Positions 1-10,757 of a DNA stretch of 64,000 bases are shown one piece after another. A program made the position numbers and the translations under genes. Source of the DNA: Whalleya microplaca (taxonomy: Eukaryota; Ascomycota; Sordariomycetes; Xylariales; Xylariaceae); contig MU385723.1 of NCBI GenBank assembly GCA_022497155.1, forward strand, positions 496,001 through 560,000, in the 5' to 3' direction. Positions within the stretch are counted from its first letter, which is position 1; every line of letters begins with the position of its first letter. The notes under the pieces are model-generated. The model did not search any database. It saw only the letters and a list, made by a program, of their open reading frames with translations, and was not told where the DNA came from.

Positions 1-454
1 TAGACAAACAGGCTCCATTGAGCAAGCAATAACGAGTCATCACCTGGTAGCAGAAGCAAGCGTTGTGGGCATCCCGGACTCTCTGAAAGGCCAGCTTCCT
101 TTTGCCTTTATAACACTTTCAGTGCATGACCATCCGCGGTCCGCAGTGCCAAACAAAGAACTGTCTGCAGAGATTCAGCGTCAAGTCCGCAGCCAGATCG
201 GAGGCATCGCGACGCTTGGTGGTATAATACAGGGGAAGGGAATGATTCCGAGGACAAGGTCGGGGAAAACTCTCCGGAGAGTTTTAAGAGAGCTCGTTGA
301 GAACGCCGTCCACGGAGAGTACTCAAAGGAAGTGCAATATCCTGCCACTATCGAGGACGCGTCTGTGATTCATGTGGCGAGAGAAAAGGTCGCAGAATAT
401 TTCCAGCACAGGGGTGACTTGCATGGAGCCATCGAGACAAGATCGAAACTATAG
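1..454 (+). CDS. Acyl-CoA synthetase, C-terminal part (5' end outside window)
   Basis: The frame is open from base 2 to the TAG at 452-454, so the gene enters from the left and only the last ~150 residues are seen. The visible part is the C-terminal subdomain of an ANL-superfamily acyl/acetyl-CoA synthetase: a HHLVAEASVVGIPD segment, then LKGQLPFAF, and the SGKTLRR motif whose Lys is the catalytic lysine of the adenylation step in this family. The spacing and wording resemble the propionyl/acetyl-CoA synthetase (ACSS3-like) branch. Such enzymes activate short-chain carboxylates to CoA thioesters using ATP. The protein ends without a PTS1 (last residues RSKL; SKL-like, so peroxisomal targeting is not excluded). 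Substrate cannot be read from this part. It lies 1.2 kb upstream of an ATP-grasp gene on the same strand; a functional link is inference only. Confidence 0.88.
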   Translation, partial: RQTGSIEQAITSHHLVAEASVVGIPDSLKGQLPFAFITLSVHDHPRSAVPNKELSAEIQRQVRSQIGGIATLGGIIQGKGMIPRTRSGKTLRRVLRELVENAVHGEYSKEVQYPATIEDASVIHVAREKVAEYFQHRGDLHGAIETRSKL

Positions 455-1661
455 TTCTCGTTCGGTACCCGATACCTTAGTTCAGTCCGAAGAGTTGCTC
501 CGCTGGCGACGTTCGAACTCAACCTCGTATCTCGGACCCCTTGATATAGATATATTACCGGTCTTCCAGTTTTTCTGTTCATACCCCATCGCAGATTCCG
601 TCCATAACTGGCCCATCAAAGCCCGCATTTGAAGTCTAGGCGGCCTATGAAAGATATTTGTCTGTCATACAAGTGGTCGCGGAATCTTGACAGGTGAACT
701 TCGCCACCACTTGATGCAATGAGACCAGTATATATTATATATTACATCTCAGCCAACACTATATGATGTATGGCTATGTTTTGGGGGTAGTCTAATATTA
801 GAAAGAGTGCAGCCCCGTTTTCGCTCTGCTTTATACAGGCGACAGGAGCCACCGCAACACGTTGACATCGAGATCCAGAGATCGCCATCAAAGAAATCAC
901 TTCAGAGTCAAATGAAGTAGAAATTACCTGATTTCACTTATATAAGCCGACAATTGAATACATACACATTTTGATCTCCAAGATATCATGTTGGCTCTAT
1001 CGCCCAAATCCCGGCATTTGTGATACAGTCGACCAACAATGATATTCAATTTATACAATGAGGCTTGTTAATCCTAAATATAAAACTTTAAAGATATTAT
1101 GTTGTATATTGCCATATTAGGACATATCATTAAGGTGATGATCAAATACGAAAGGAGTCCTGGATTTCGTCCACAACTCCCGACCATACATAGCACTGCT
1201 CGACACTTTGTTCTGCAGCCGAGTGCGAGGCAATGCCACCGCTTTGTCCACGATATAAAGTTAGTCTTCTGGATTTGGACTCGCTGCGCTGTTGAAATCG
1301 CTTCGTAATGACTAAGCTGATAACTAGGCCTGCTCAGCCTTAAAACGCAGTAAGTAGCTAGAATAGGCAATTGGGACGGATATCTAATTGTAGAACTTGT
1401 CAATGTCGGACAAAGTAATGATGGCTTCATGATGGCTTGATAATCGCAAGGTGAAGCTGCAACAAGGCAGAGCCCCTTAATATATATACAGGTGCCAGCG
1501 GTATGTAGGCCTACAAACAGTCCTATAGGCATACTTTAACAGAACCTCAATGTGAATGAAACCTATATATCAGACTCTCTACTCACGACTGCTTTGAAGT
1601 TGAAAGTGTCTCTTTACTAGAAACTACGAATATAATTCTGTTGCAGACGAAGCTCCTTACA
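455..1661. other. Intergenic, no gene seen
   Basis: AT-rich spacer between the acyl-CoA synthetase and the ATP-grasp gene. It would hold the terminator of the first and the promoter of the second. Open frames here (for example minus strand 1074-1532) show no recognisable protein character. Confidence 0.5.
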
Positions 1662-4021
1662 ATGGCCGGCATGACCATAGTCACTCTTCTGGGGAGTCGT
1701 AGTAAGTCCAGTACACTTTCAAGTTCACGCCAACACATGTTCGATTGTACTAAAATTCATTAGCTACTGCTCAATGTAGTTGGGAAACATTGCCAGCTCT
1801 TAGATGCGTGTTAGCGAACCATCCAACATCACAAGTAATTGATTTGCACCTTGCAGTTAAACCGACACCTCGTAGTCTCGCAGGCTTGAAGAATCCTGGA
1901 GATGATGCAGTCTGGCTTGCCGACGAGAATGGAGAGCACATTTGCGCCGATACAAAGACATTCGGGTCAGAGAATGCTCTTCGGTTCCTTTTAGGTTGTC
2001 TCCATGCTACAGCATCATCCGGGAGCCGAGTCGTTCGGCTCATAGTCCCTCTCGTGAAAGGCACGATTATCCGATCAGATATCATCCCTCTTCGTCTCAA
2101 GGATGTGGAAATAGTTAACCAGGCAGCGTCCTTTTCAACACCCCTTCAACTGTTTCCTGGAGAGATTCTGCAGCTTGACACGGTTTCACTCCCTGAGCTA
2201 TTTCGCGCTTCTGCCGGAGGGGTATTATTCCGACAGCAGTCCATCGACATGGGTCTTGCAGAAAAGCCTCTCATTTCCTCAGCGGCTGAAACTGATTTCG
2301 AGGATAAGATGTTACTACCATGGATCTTGCCAGGCAAGATCCCCCATAAACGCCTTGTGCTCGTCGGATGCAGCTACCGCGACCCATCATCTGGGGGATG
2401 GACACAATTTGTGTTTGAGGCAGCTTTAGCCCTCGGTATCGACTTGGTTGTTATCGAGAAACCCGGTAGCTGGCTGGAGCAGGACAAGTACGCGCATTGG
2501 TATGACGCACTGTTACCCGCTGGCCCTTGGTGGACAAATCCTCCCAAAGACTGTATGGCAGAGCGCATTGCCGCTCTCGTAAAATCGTATGGGAAGAGAA
2601 TCGATGGAATTATTACATTCTACGAGTCTTTTCAAAGTACCATCAGTCGCGCTGCCGAACAGCTTGGCCTCCTGTTCCAGTCTGCCCAATCGTACGATAT
2701 TGCGACCGACAAGTACAAGCTTGGAAAATTTGAAGGCCGAGAGCCCTTCTATGGGTCGACTGCGGAAGAAGCACTTGACTTCCTCGCGAAGGGCAAGCTT
2801 TCGTACCCTGTCATCCTGAAGCCGTGCCTGGGGTTTAACTCGGAGGGTGTCGTACGAGTGAATGATGCGACAGGCATCCAGAGTGCCATTGAGGTTAGTG
2901 TCTAAAGCCTTTATTTTCTCATGCTGTCGATTTCAGGGGCAACTCGCACCCAAGATATGACACTAGACCATCGTACTCTCAGTTATTCCAGAGACAACGA
3001 AATAGAGAAATTGCTAATTTGTGGATATGTAATAGGTAATCCAGAAGACATTCTTTAAGTCATTCACAATGGAAAAATATTGTGATGGCCCAGAAGTCGA
3101 CGTCAATATCGTGCTCCTTGACAAAGAAGTACTGTTCTGCGAAATCTGCGACGACTTCCCCAAACTAGGAGACCTTGACAACACAAGCACACTTGTACCA
3201 CGAAACACCTTTCTAGAAACATCCCTAGTGTGCCCTTCCGCGCTGCCATCGACTGAATTGAAAATGCTCAAGAAAGCTATTACTGACACTATTCTGAGAC
3301 TTGGATTCTCCAGCGGCATGTGGCATGTGGAAGCCCGCGTGGACAGATCCTCAGTCGAATATCGCTCTATCGATGGCATCATGGATCTGCGACGCATCGA
3401 AGGGGGAGCTGCGAGGGTCCCTTTGCCTTGGATCATCGAGATCAACCCGCGACCACCAGGACTGACTGCGAGTCGTATTGTGGAGTCCGTGTATGGCATC
3501 GATTACTTCGGAGTCGCTCTCCTTCTAGCCATCAACGACAAAGCGAGAGTCAAAGCGCTCTCCCGCCCATTTCTGAATGATGCTCAGTACACGGGAGTCA
3601 TGGTCTTGATTGGCGCAGACTTCGATGAGCATACTTCCGAGGGGATATTTGATTCTGAGGATATTTGCAAAGAACTTTTGACTCGAAGACCTGACTTGGC
3701 ACGAAACAGTGAGTGGTCAATTGCCCCTTTTGTCCTTGTGTCAGAATAGAGGTTGCCTTTTCAGGTCAAATTAGGAGCTGCGCGCCTATCAGATGTGCCC
3801 GACAACTCGTAGTATTACTACATATAAGTGCACTTGCTAACCCTAATACTGTAGTTAATCGATACGGTTGTCTTGCCAAAAAAGGTCAAAAGGTTCCTCA
3901 TCCTAATTCTGGGACAAACACCTTTATAGCTTACTTCAACGTTTTCTCCACCAAGTCAAGACAAGAGGCGTTAGAGATAGCAACCAAGGTGAGGAGCGAG
4001 GTGAGGTACTCTTTTCGCTGA
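1662..4021 (+). CDS. ATP-grasp carboxylate-amine ligase-like protein
   Basis: Model: join(1662..1701,1764..2893,3036..3708,3855..4021), 669 aa. The start ATG gives MAGMTIVTLLGSR, and the next exon continues as TTAQCSWETLP. Intron 3 (146 nt) uses GTGAGT and a GCTAAC branch point before TAG; a shorter in-frame acceptor at 3763-3764 is possible. The C-terminal half is an ATP-grasp fold. An ILKPCLGFNSEG segment with Lys366 should contact ATP, and a WIIEINPRPPG segment carries the Glu525/Asn527/Arg529 signature of Mg-ATP binding. The protein ends with a conserved-looking KKGQKVPHP...FIAYFNVFS block. The N-terminal ~280 residues look like the extra N-domain of carnosine-synthase-like enzymes. The family joins a carboxylate to an amine through an acyl-phosphate, often making dipeptides or amino-acid conjugates. 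Substrate is unknown. It converges with the transporter gene at 4735-6656. Confidence 0.82.
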
Positions 4022-4266
4022 TGGGGGACAATGAGGTTTCATTTACACTTTTTTCTTGGGGTAAGCATACATGTACACAGACTTGGAGAGTGCTCGGTTC
4101 GTCATTTTCAACGTACACATTCGTTCATCAACACAAACAATAAAATCCATCGTCAATTAGATATAGATAGCATCACTGCAGGACAGTATAGAACCACAGA
4201 CTTAGAATAAACCTCAGAGATTATATACGATGCATTTCAAATGGAAAAACTTCCACAGCCAAACAG

Positions 4267-4464
4267 CTAGTGACTAATGTCATCCTCAAGGAATGCCTTG
4301 GCATGGTTCACCGCCGGTGGCCTGCTTTTGGCTAACGGTGCTATTTCTTCCAGTACAACCTCGGCCTGACCCTGAAGCACTGGCAAGCTGACACTGTGGT
4401 CGTAGCACGGCACTTGTAAATACTCCTGTGCGATTGAAATGATACCTTTATCATTGGATAGGTG
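4267..4464 (-). pseudogene. Orphan coding-like exon between ATP-grasp and transporter genes
   Basis: On the minus strand a frame of 65 codons plus TAG reads as normal protein (start HLSNDKGIISIAQEYL, end KAFLEDDISH) and begins right after a plausible CATACTAG acceptor. It has no start codon. The only other coding-like piece upstream is a 39-codon open stretch at 4615-4734, which lies in the transporter frame just past its stop. No good donor joins the two. The family is not recognised. It is best read as the 3' exon of a decayed gene, though an unrecognised small gene or a chance open frame are also possible. Confidence 0.35.
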
Positions 4465-4734
4465 CTAGTATGAATAATTTTATTAATTTTAGGTTGCTGG
4501 CGTTAATATGAGCTTATAACGACCGCGGGCCATCTAAGTCAAAATGGGCGAATCCCAACAACGTGAATCGCCAGAAAAACATGGTCATTGAATCCTCATG
4601 AATTGCCAAATGCATCAAAGACGAATGGCATTCCCTTTGCCTGGTGCTAGATCAGCATAGGAATCCTCGATAGAATTCATTACCATACCAGACATTAGGC
4701 CTTTAGCGTACTGCAATCTAGCCAATTCGGTACG

Positions 4735-6656
4735 TTATAGGCTATAAATGAACTCGGGGTTTTCCCGATCTGTAAGATCAAGGAACTCTTGCCCATCAAC
4801 TTTTATATAGCCCGGTTCAGCTCGGATAGCAGCCTTCAACTTGTTCTGGTAAATGCACCAGAAGTAGATGAATATCAAGGTTGCGAAGGCGACGCACATA
4901 CACACTAAGACCGTTATGCTGGCGTTGTGGTACTGAGGCGCATCGGTCGACTGGAAGACTTGGGGGCCGATGATATTTCCCACGCAATAAGCAATCAGGT
5001 ACATGGCAGCGGCGGTGGTCTTTTTTGTCCACCCCGCTACATTCGTCGAGATGAGTCCAAGCAGAGCTACGAAGCCGGTCGATGAAGACTGATAGAGATA
5101 GTAACCTGCGAGGCGACCACCGCTGTTGCTCAGCGGAAGACAGACGATCATCAAAAGGCCTACAATTGCCAGCAAGAGTCCAGCACTACTAAATAGCTAT
5201 GTAGGAGTCAGTTTTTGAGCTTCAATTTCAATATCATCACTGTGAAGCCTTACAATGCGGTTCTTCCATCGATCACCAAGGTGCCCGGCGACGAGTAATG
5301 TAATGACTTGGACGGCGCCACCTGGGGCTCCCAACAGTAGAGATTCGTTCTCCGTGAACCCAAAAGAAACGATGAGCTGCGAGAAAAAGTTTGATATTCC
5401 ACCTGACATCAGGGGTTAGACCTGCTGCTACTTCGAGGTCAGGGCACTCACCATTAGGGATCGAGGCAATGGCACTGAAGAATACGAATGCCCAGACCAT
5501 CGGATCTGTTAGTGCCTCTTTGCATTGGTACCACTTGAAGTGTTTGTTCCCCACGCCTTGCTGGTTCACACGAATTCGTTCGATCGCCATAACACGTTCC
5601 TGCTGCGTAAGGAATCGAGCGGTTGCGGGACTATCCGGCATCAGGTATAGGAACAATGCGCCCATGAAAGCTGTGAAGAACCCTGTCACCAGGAACACCA
5701 GTTGCCATGACTTGATAAGAATAGGATGCGATGCCGTTCCGACAGCGATGCCGTATGCGATGCAGCCTCCTACTATCTGACCCCATCCATTGAAGCTAAA
5801 CCACCATGCCACTCGTGTCCCTTGCTCTCGGATGGTGTACCACTGGGACGTGAAAAGCGCGAACCCCGGGCTAACTGCCGCCTCGAAAACTCCGAGGAAG
5901 AACCTCACGGCAATTGCGCCCCCGAAGTTTTTAACGGCAGCCAGGCAACAGAGGGTGAGGCCCCATACTATGATATTGAAAGCCGAATACTTTGCCAACG
6001 GAAGTCGTTGAAGAAGGCGGTTTGTTGGCCACTCCCAAAAGAGATATCCGAAGTAGAAGACCGAGGCGATCCACTGTTCACCAAAGTCAGCAATGACTTC
6101 ACTTCAAAAGAAGAGCCTTAACTCCTATTGTGTACCCCAGCGTCTCTAGGAAACGTTGTCGAGTAGGATCCCGTATTTTGAAATAGGCGATAGATCGCTT
6201 ACAGAGTAATCCTGTCCTGTTAAGTATCGCAAGTATGTTAGAAACACTTAAATGCAAGCCATGGGACGACGGCACACTTGCCTGCGAGATGAAGATCCGA
6301 CTAAACGTCGCGTCAGTATGTTTATGCCTGATATAAAATCCGGGGCAGCTCACCTTAATTCCCATAACCGAAGCGTAAGACAGTGTTGTCTTATCCAAAT
6401 AATTCAGCCCATAAACAATGCAAAGCAGTGGCATTAGGCGAAAATCGATTTTCCGCAGTAATTTCTTTTCTTCTTCTGGACTTAGAACTATGTCTCCATC
6501 GTGATGACCACCGACGAGCTTCAGAGCCTCGTCTGGGTCACTGTTAACGATGTGTTTCCCCACGTGGTGAGTCTCCGCATCCCTGGAGGCGCCATCGCCT
6601 GTCTTATCGGCATCAGACGGTACAATCGTCGGCGGCGTTTTCTCTATCTCGGACAT
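4735..6656 (-). CDS. MFS transporter, anion:cation symporter (Dal5-like) family
   Basis: Model: complement(join(4735..5196,5254..5402,5452..6073,6203..6216,6282..6300,6354..6656)), 522 aa. The protein has a ~80-residue hydrophilic cytosolic N-terminus, then LRKIDFRLMPLLCIVYGLNYLDK, the classic entry to TM1 of the ACS/Dal5 family, and about 12 membrane segments. The loop LGDRWKNR is an MFS signature loop, and the end NPEFIYSL is the usual family end. Two micro-exons (19 and 14 nt) encode SDLHLAGQDYS, the conserved TM1-TM2 loop, followed by WIASVFYFGYLFWEWPTNRLLQ. The intron between them has a GC donor (GCAAGT). Family substrates include allantoate, nicotinate, pantothenate and other organic anions; the substrate here is unknown. 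It converges with the ATP-grasp ligase, so uptake or export of that product is a reasonable guess. Confidence 0.88.
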
Positions 6657-7338
6657 GACAACTATCGTCGCTCCTCAAGCGCTCGATATCTGCGACCGCG
6701 ATCAAGAATGAATTGAATCTTGGAGGAATCGAGAGGGGAAGCGTGTTTCCTGCATTGATAACTATGTTGCTGCTGATCATGGAAGTGAGCTGACACCTGA
6801 ATGTAACGTCAAGCCTGGAACCAATCAAAATGATTCGATGATTAAATGCCTATCAAGAGGAGGTTCGATCTTCCTAGACTTCACTATGTAACTATTCTTG
6901 TTCTGAGACAATGACTTACAAAGCAGATCTTAATGAGTGACTAAGGATCGTGCTTAATTGACCTCGGTTCTATGAGAGTTCTTCTTTTACAATTAACGAA
7001 TGACGAGTTGGTGGAAGCTTACATGCAGTACGACCCATGCGTGGCGGCTTGTCGGAGAATTCTTGGAGATGATGTAAATACCTTGTGTCATCCTACTCCC
7101 TCCCTATCTACCTACTCTTTTGAGATTCAACGCCGCAATGCAACGATATATTAGTACCATTTCCCGAGCCAGCCAGACTAGATGTACCAATTGATTATAG
7201 GATGATTTTGGTAAAAGATGGTGGGTTTTCTTTGCAATGGCTCACCTAAAAGGATGACGCTATTAGCTATTCATCATATAAGATACGACGCGCAATTGTC
7301 CACTATGCTGCTGTGCCGTGCTCATATTTGTGGTGGAA

Positions 7339-7650
7339 TTACTGGCATTGGAAATGATTTCTCATTCTCCAGCTGGCATCCAGAAGTACTAGGAAGGCTT
7401 GCGCGACATCCTGAACATCGAAGATCACGTTGAAGATCTCTCCAGTGTCTTCCACGTTGAATTGAGCGAGTGATCTGAGACTGAAGCCACCAGTATCATT
7501 GGCGAGAATAGCAAGCAGGCCTGACGCTGCGAATTGGGTAGCAGCGCTATAGACCTATGCGGCGTGCTTATTCCAACACTTGCTAGGAAGTGCAGCCTCT
7601 CTCAACTCTACAACGATGACACGATGAGCTCGACGTTGGGATTCCTTGGC
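7339..7650 (-). pseudogene. Coding relic with one in-frame stop
   Basis: Reading the minus strand from 7650 down gives about 31 codons, a TAG at 7555-7557, then 71 codons to a TAA at 7339-7341. Both halves have protein-like composition. The second includes NDTGGFSLRSLAQFNVEDTG and then FDVQDVAQAFLVLLDA, the sort of amphipathic helix/strand text seen in enzymes. No start codon, no obvious splice sites around the stop, and no family recognised. A decayed gene is the simplest reading; an unrecognised intron over the TAG is the alternative. Confidence 0.3.
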
Positions 7651-8970
7651 TCATCGGTGTCGCCGGAGCTACCTTCTCTACATGCTGTGACAAGTGCTAT
7701 CTTCTGCTAACATTGTAAGTTTTAATTGATAAAAGTCGAGGTTATCTGGGAGGGTTTACCTACTAAGAGAGTGCAAACAGGTTTTGAACACATACATATA
7801 ATGTGATTGCGGCACAGTCAACACTTGCTAGCCTTGTTTTGTTTGCCTTGTTATCATTACTACTCGGTGTAGGTTTTAAGGAAAGGCTGCTGTAACGGTA
7901 ATATGCCACTTTTAATGAAAGTTCACATCAAGACAGGATCGGGTCCCAAGATAGACCGTAGTCTCAGTATCAGTACTTATAATAGCTTGTAGGATGCTCT
8001 ACCGTGTGCCTTGATGACTGATGCATAGCTTGTCTGGCGCCTTGTTGGATCTGGTGATCAAATTAGCTATCGTGTTTGACTGTATAAGTATTGAGTTGCT
8101 GCGAAGTCTCGAAATGGTTACATAGACTAAAGAGCTATAGTAATTCATTCGAGTAGAGGGCAAATTTGTCCGAAACACTTAATTAGTCTATTGCGTTTAG
8201 ATAATTATTGTCTTGATCACATGATGCTTCGGACAACACTCAAGACATGCACCTCGAGAGTTGCAGCTAGGAGGCAGGTAGGTGCTGGTGAATTGAAAGA
8301 CAATACAAATATGAAGCCAAGAGCTGTCAAGAAACCTAATCGTTACTTAGTCTTCCTAGGAATCGGCAGCTAGTTTGTATAATGCTAATCTAGTATTAAC
8401 TATATAGCGATTTCGGTCAATCTCTAATTGGGGATTGCCATCTCGTAAAAGAGTCTTATAGTCCCAGAAGTCCGGTAACTGTTAAACAAACGCCACATGG
8501 CCCTGAAAGAAGCGAGCGCTGTGATCGGCGGTCGTTTTGAAACCACACGCGCAGCCACGAGCATGACCGCCTTGCGTCCCCCAACACGGCTATGGTCTTG
8601 TGTCGGTACCTGAACTAGCCGCACTGAGACATCGGGGTTGCACGTAGCGCCCTGTTACCTTGACCTACTGCATCCGGCCGTCACGTTGCGTCTTACGTGT
8701 ACACATAATGAAGTAATGTTGCAACTTCGCAGCCGACTCTCTTTAGGCCTCCGGGCACACTTTGAATACCTATTGGCGCAATGCTTATATTTTCTTGCGT
8801 AACATTATTCGAAAACAAAGTTTTATAAATTGGGGGTTTTTGATTGCGAGACATTTGAATTCACCGACAATATCTGCCCATGTACTATAATTGGAGGACT
8901 TGAGTCACTGAAAATATAGTGTCTTATCAATTAAGTTAAGGGTATTCTATACAGTATAAGGCGGTCAGAA

Positions 8971-8985
8971 GTCGAAATTTTCGAC
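8971..8985. repeat. 15-nt perfect palindrome
   Basis: GTCGAAA, one central T, then TTTCGAC. A second palindrome lies 49 bp further on. Both are in gene-free AT-rich sequence and might be remnants of a mobile element or chance. Confidence 0.4.
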
Positions 8986-9033
8986 TCAAGTGTCGGTAAA
9001 AGGCGATAATAGCAAATTATACTTAGACTAATT

Positions 9034-9048
9034 GAGATCTTAGATCTC
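9034..9048. repeat. 15-nt perfect palindrome
   Basis: GAGATCT, one central T, then AGATCTC. It is a neighbour of the palindrome at 8971-8985. Confidence 0.4.
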
Positions 9049-10757
9049 TCGAACTCGGATAGGCTATAACAGTTAATGGAGCATCAATACCATATATGGG
9101 TAGAAAGTTCTCACCAAAAGAAAAAATTACAACAGAAGGGCACGACTAAAAATAGTCGTAATAGGGGGTCACCAAATGGTTCGTTCCATGCAGGTGTGGG
9201 TGGAGTTCTTGTAATCTCCAAACAGTCCTACAAAAAACAATTTCCAGATAGTCCTCAGATCTCTCACTAGTGTCTTCGCTCGCTGAGGGCTTATCTACTA
9301 TACTGTTAGCTTTATCTTCCCCTTATTTGACAAGCTGCAAGCTGCGAACAGTAGATAAATTCTGCGAAGCCCGAGGACCAATTGGCCCCCGCTCCGAGCG
9401 AGAAACATTTTGGTTGTTCCGTCTCGGGGGTTTATGTAAGTCAATTTCCATAAATAACAAATCGCCGGGTCACATGCGATCAACAATTTTGCACACATTG
9501 ATGGATATCCATCCATTGTCCGAGATCTGTGATGTCCATCGGATCGCCGGTGATCTGCGACTCCAGGGAGGGTCTGCTTGCGCAATTGCCAATTGATCGT
9601 CGATGTTCGGTCTCCATTTCCATCTGAGCTAGCTTTGCCAGCTCGCCAATCCGGATAAAACATCCGAACAATAAGTTGTCGGCCAGCTTGTGTCGATTAC
9701 ATCTGACTATCTGCCGCTACGTTGAAAACTAGGCAGTAGTCAAATGACATGGCGTATCAAGTGGAATTGGGATATCTCCTTGATTTTGGGAACACAGAGT
9801 AAGACACAGACGTAGCGCGTAAATTAAAGCTTGGTTACCTAAGACTTGGCCCAGCATTATGGACTTTGGGTACGAGGCCTAGCCGATGTGCTGGCGCCCC
9901 TATATGCGCTAGAATGTTGTCATCTTCTGCCCGATTATCGGGATGGAACTATGAACTCGTGTTACCCTATTGCTCATCAATTGCTTGGCTCATATTATGC
10001 GGTGAACATAACGATTTTCAGTAAGCAAGCTCTGTATTCTGGCATGGGTATTGGCACTGTAATGTACATAGGAACAATCATAGAAAGAAACCAAGGGTAA
10101 GAAGGTTGCTGGACCAAAACTTGGCCTCCCAGAAATGTATGTTTTGCCTTTCAACTATGTACAAGACCGAACAAACATTGGCATATTTGTCCAGAGGCCA
10201 ATAAAACATCCAACGAAGAAAGGGGTCTGCGCGAACTCTGCCGTCATGGGGCTCTGGTCGAACTCTCGACAAGAGATTGTGTTGAGTCCATGGGAAACGG
10301 CAAGAGCACGGAGAAACGAATACTTTGGTGATGATATAACTGATAGTTGAAGTGGTTTGATTTTTTGCCAAAGGTCCCGCGAATCTGCTGTAGACATTTC
10401 ATCCAAAATCGCCCGGTTTCCTTCCTGCCCATTCCAACTATCGACGGTAGACCGCACACATCGTAATCCTCTGTGCTAGGGTTGCTTTGTTTGTCCGAAA
10501 TACCAAGACAAAATATTACAAGAATCAAAATAAAATCCTGCATGCGTGGCCGTGATTATGCTCCATAGTGCAATGCAGAACACCGTGTGCCGTTTGATAC
10601 TCCCAGTCTATAACACTTCCACCCTGCCGAAAACCACTCCAGCTTGCTTCCCGTCATGATCGTATCGAGCGTTTCTCTCGATCCCCCCAAGAATTAGGTA
10701 CTACCGAACATAGGAGAATCGTAGGTCATAGACGTGAATGTGCAATCTGAAGCCATC

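Larger units (their letters stand above)
6657..10757. other. Gene-poor region, 4.1 kb
   Basis: No intact gene was found. It contains the coding relic at 7339-7650, two short perfect palindromes (8971-8985 and 9034-9048) and scattered AT-rich sequence. Open frames around 9.3-10.5 kb on both strands look like chance frames. Decayed repeats mutated by RIP (repeat-induced point mutation) would explain it but were not shown. Confidence 0.5.

Noticed and set aside
1074..1532. 152-aa minus frame
   Set aside because: Cys/Ile/Leu-rich text with no domain, no splice context and no promoter context.
4615..4734. Stop-codon readthrough extension of the transporter
   Set aside because: The extension is in frame after TAA, but no readthrough context (such as TGA CTA) and no targeting signal at its end; the transporter already ends where the family ends.
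10155..10457. 100-aa minus frame with partly protein-like text
   Set aside because: No supporting introns, homology-like motif or neighbour; overlapping frames on both strands look equally plausible.
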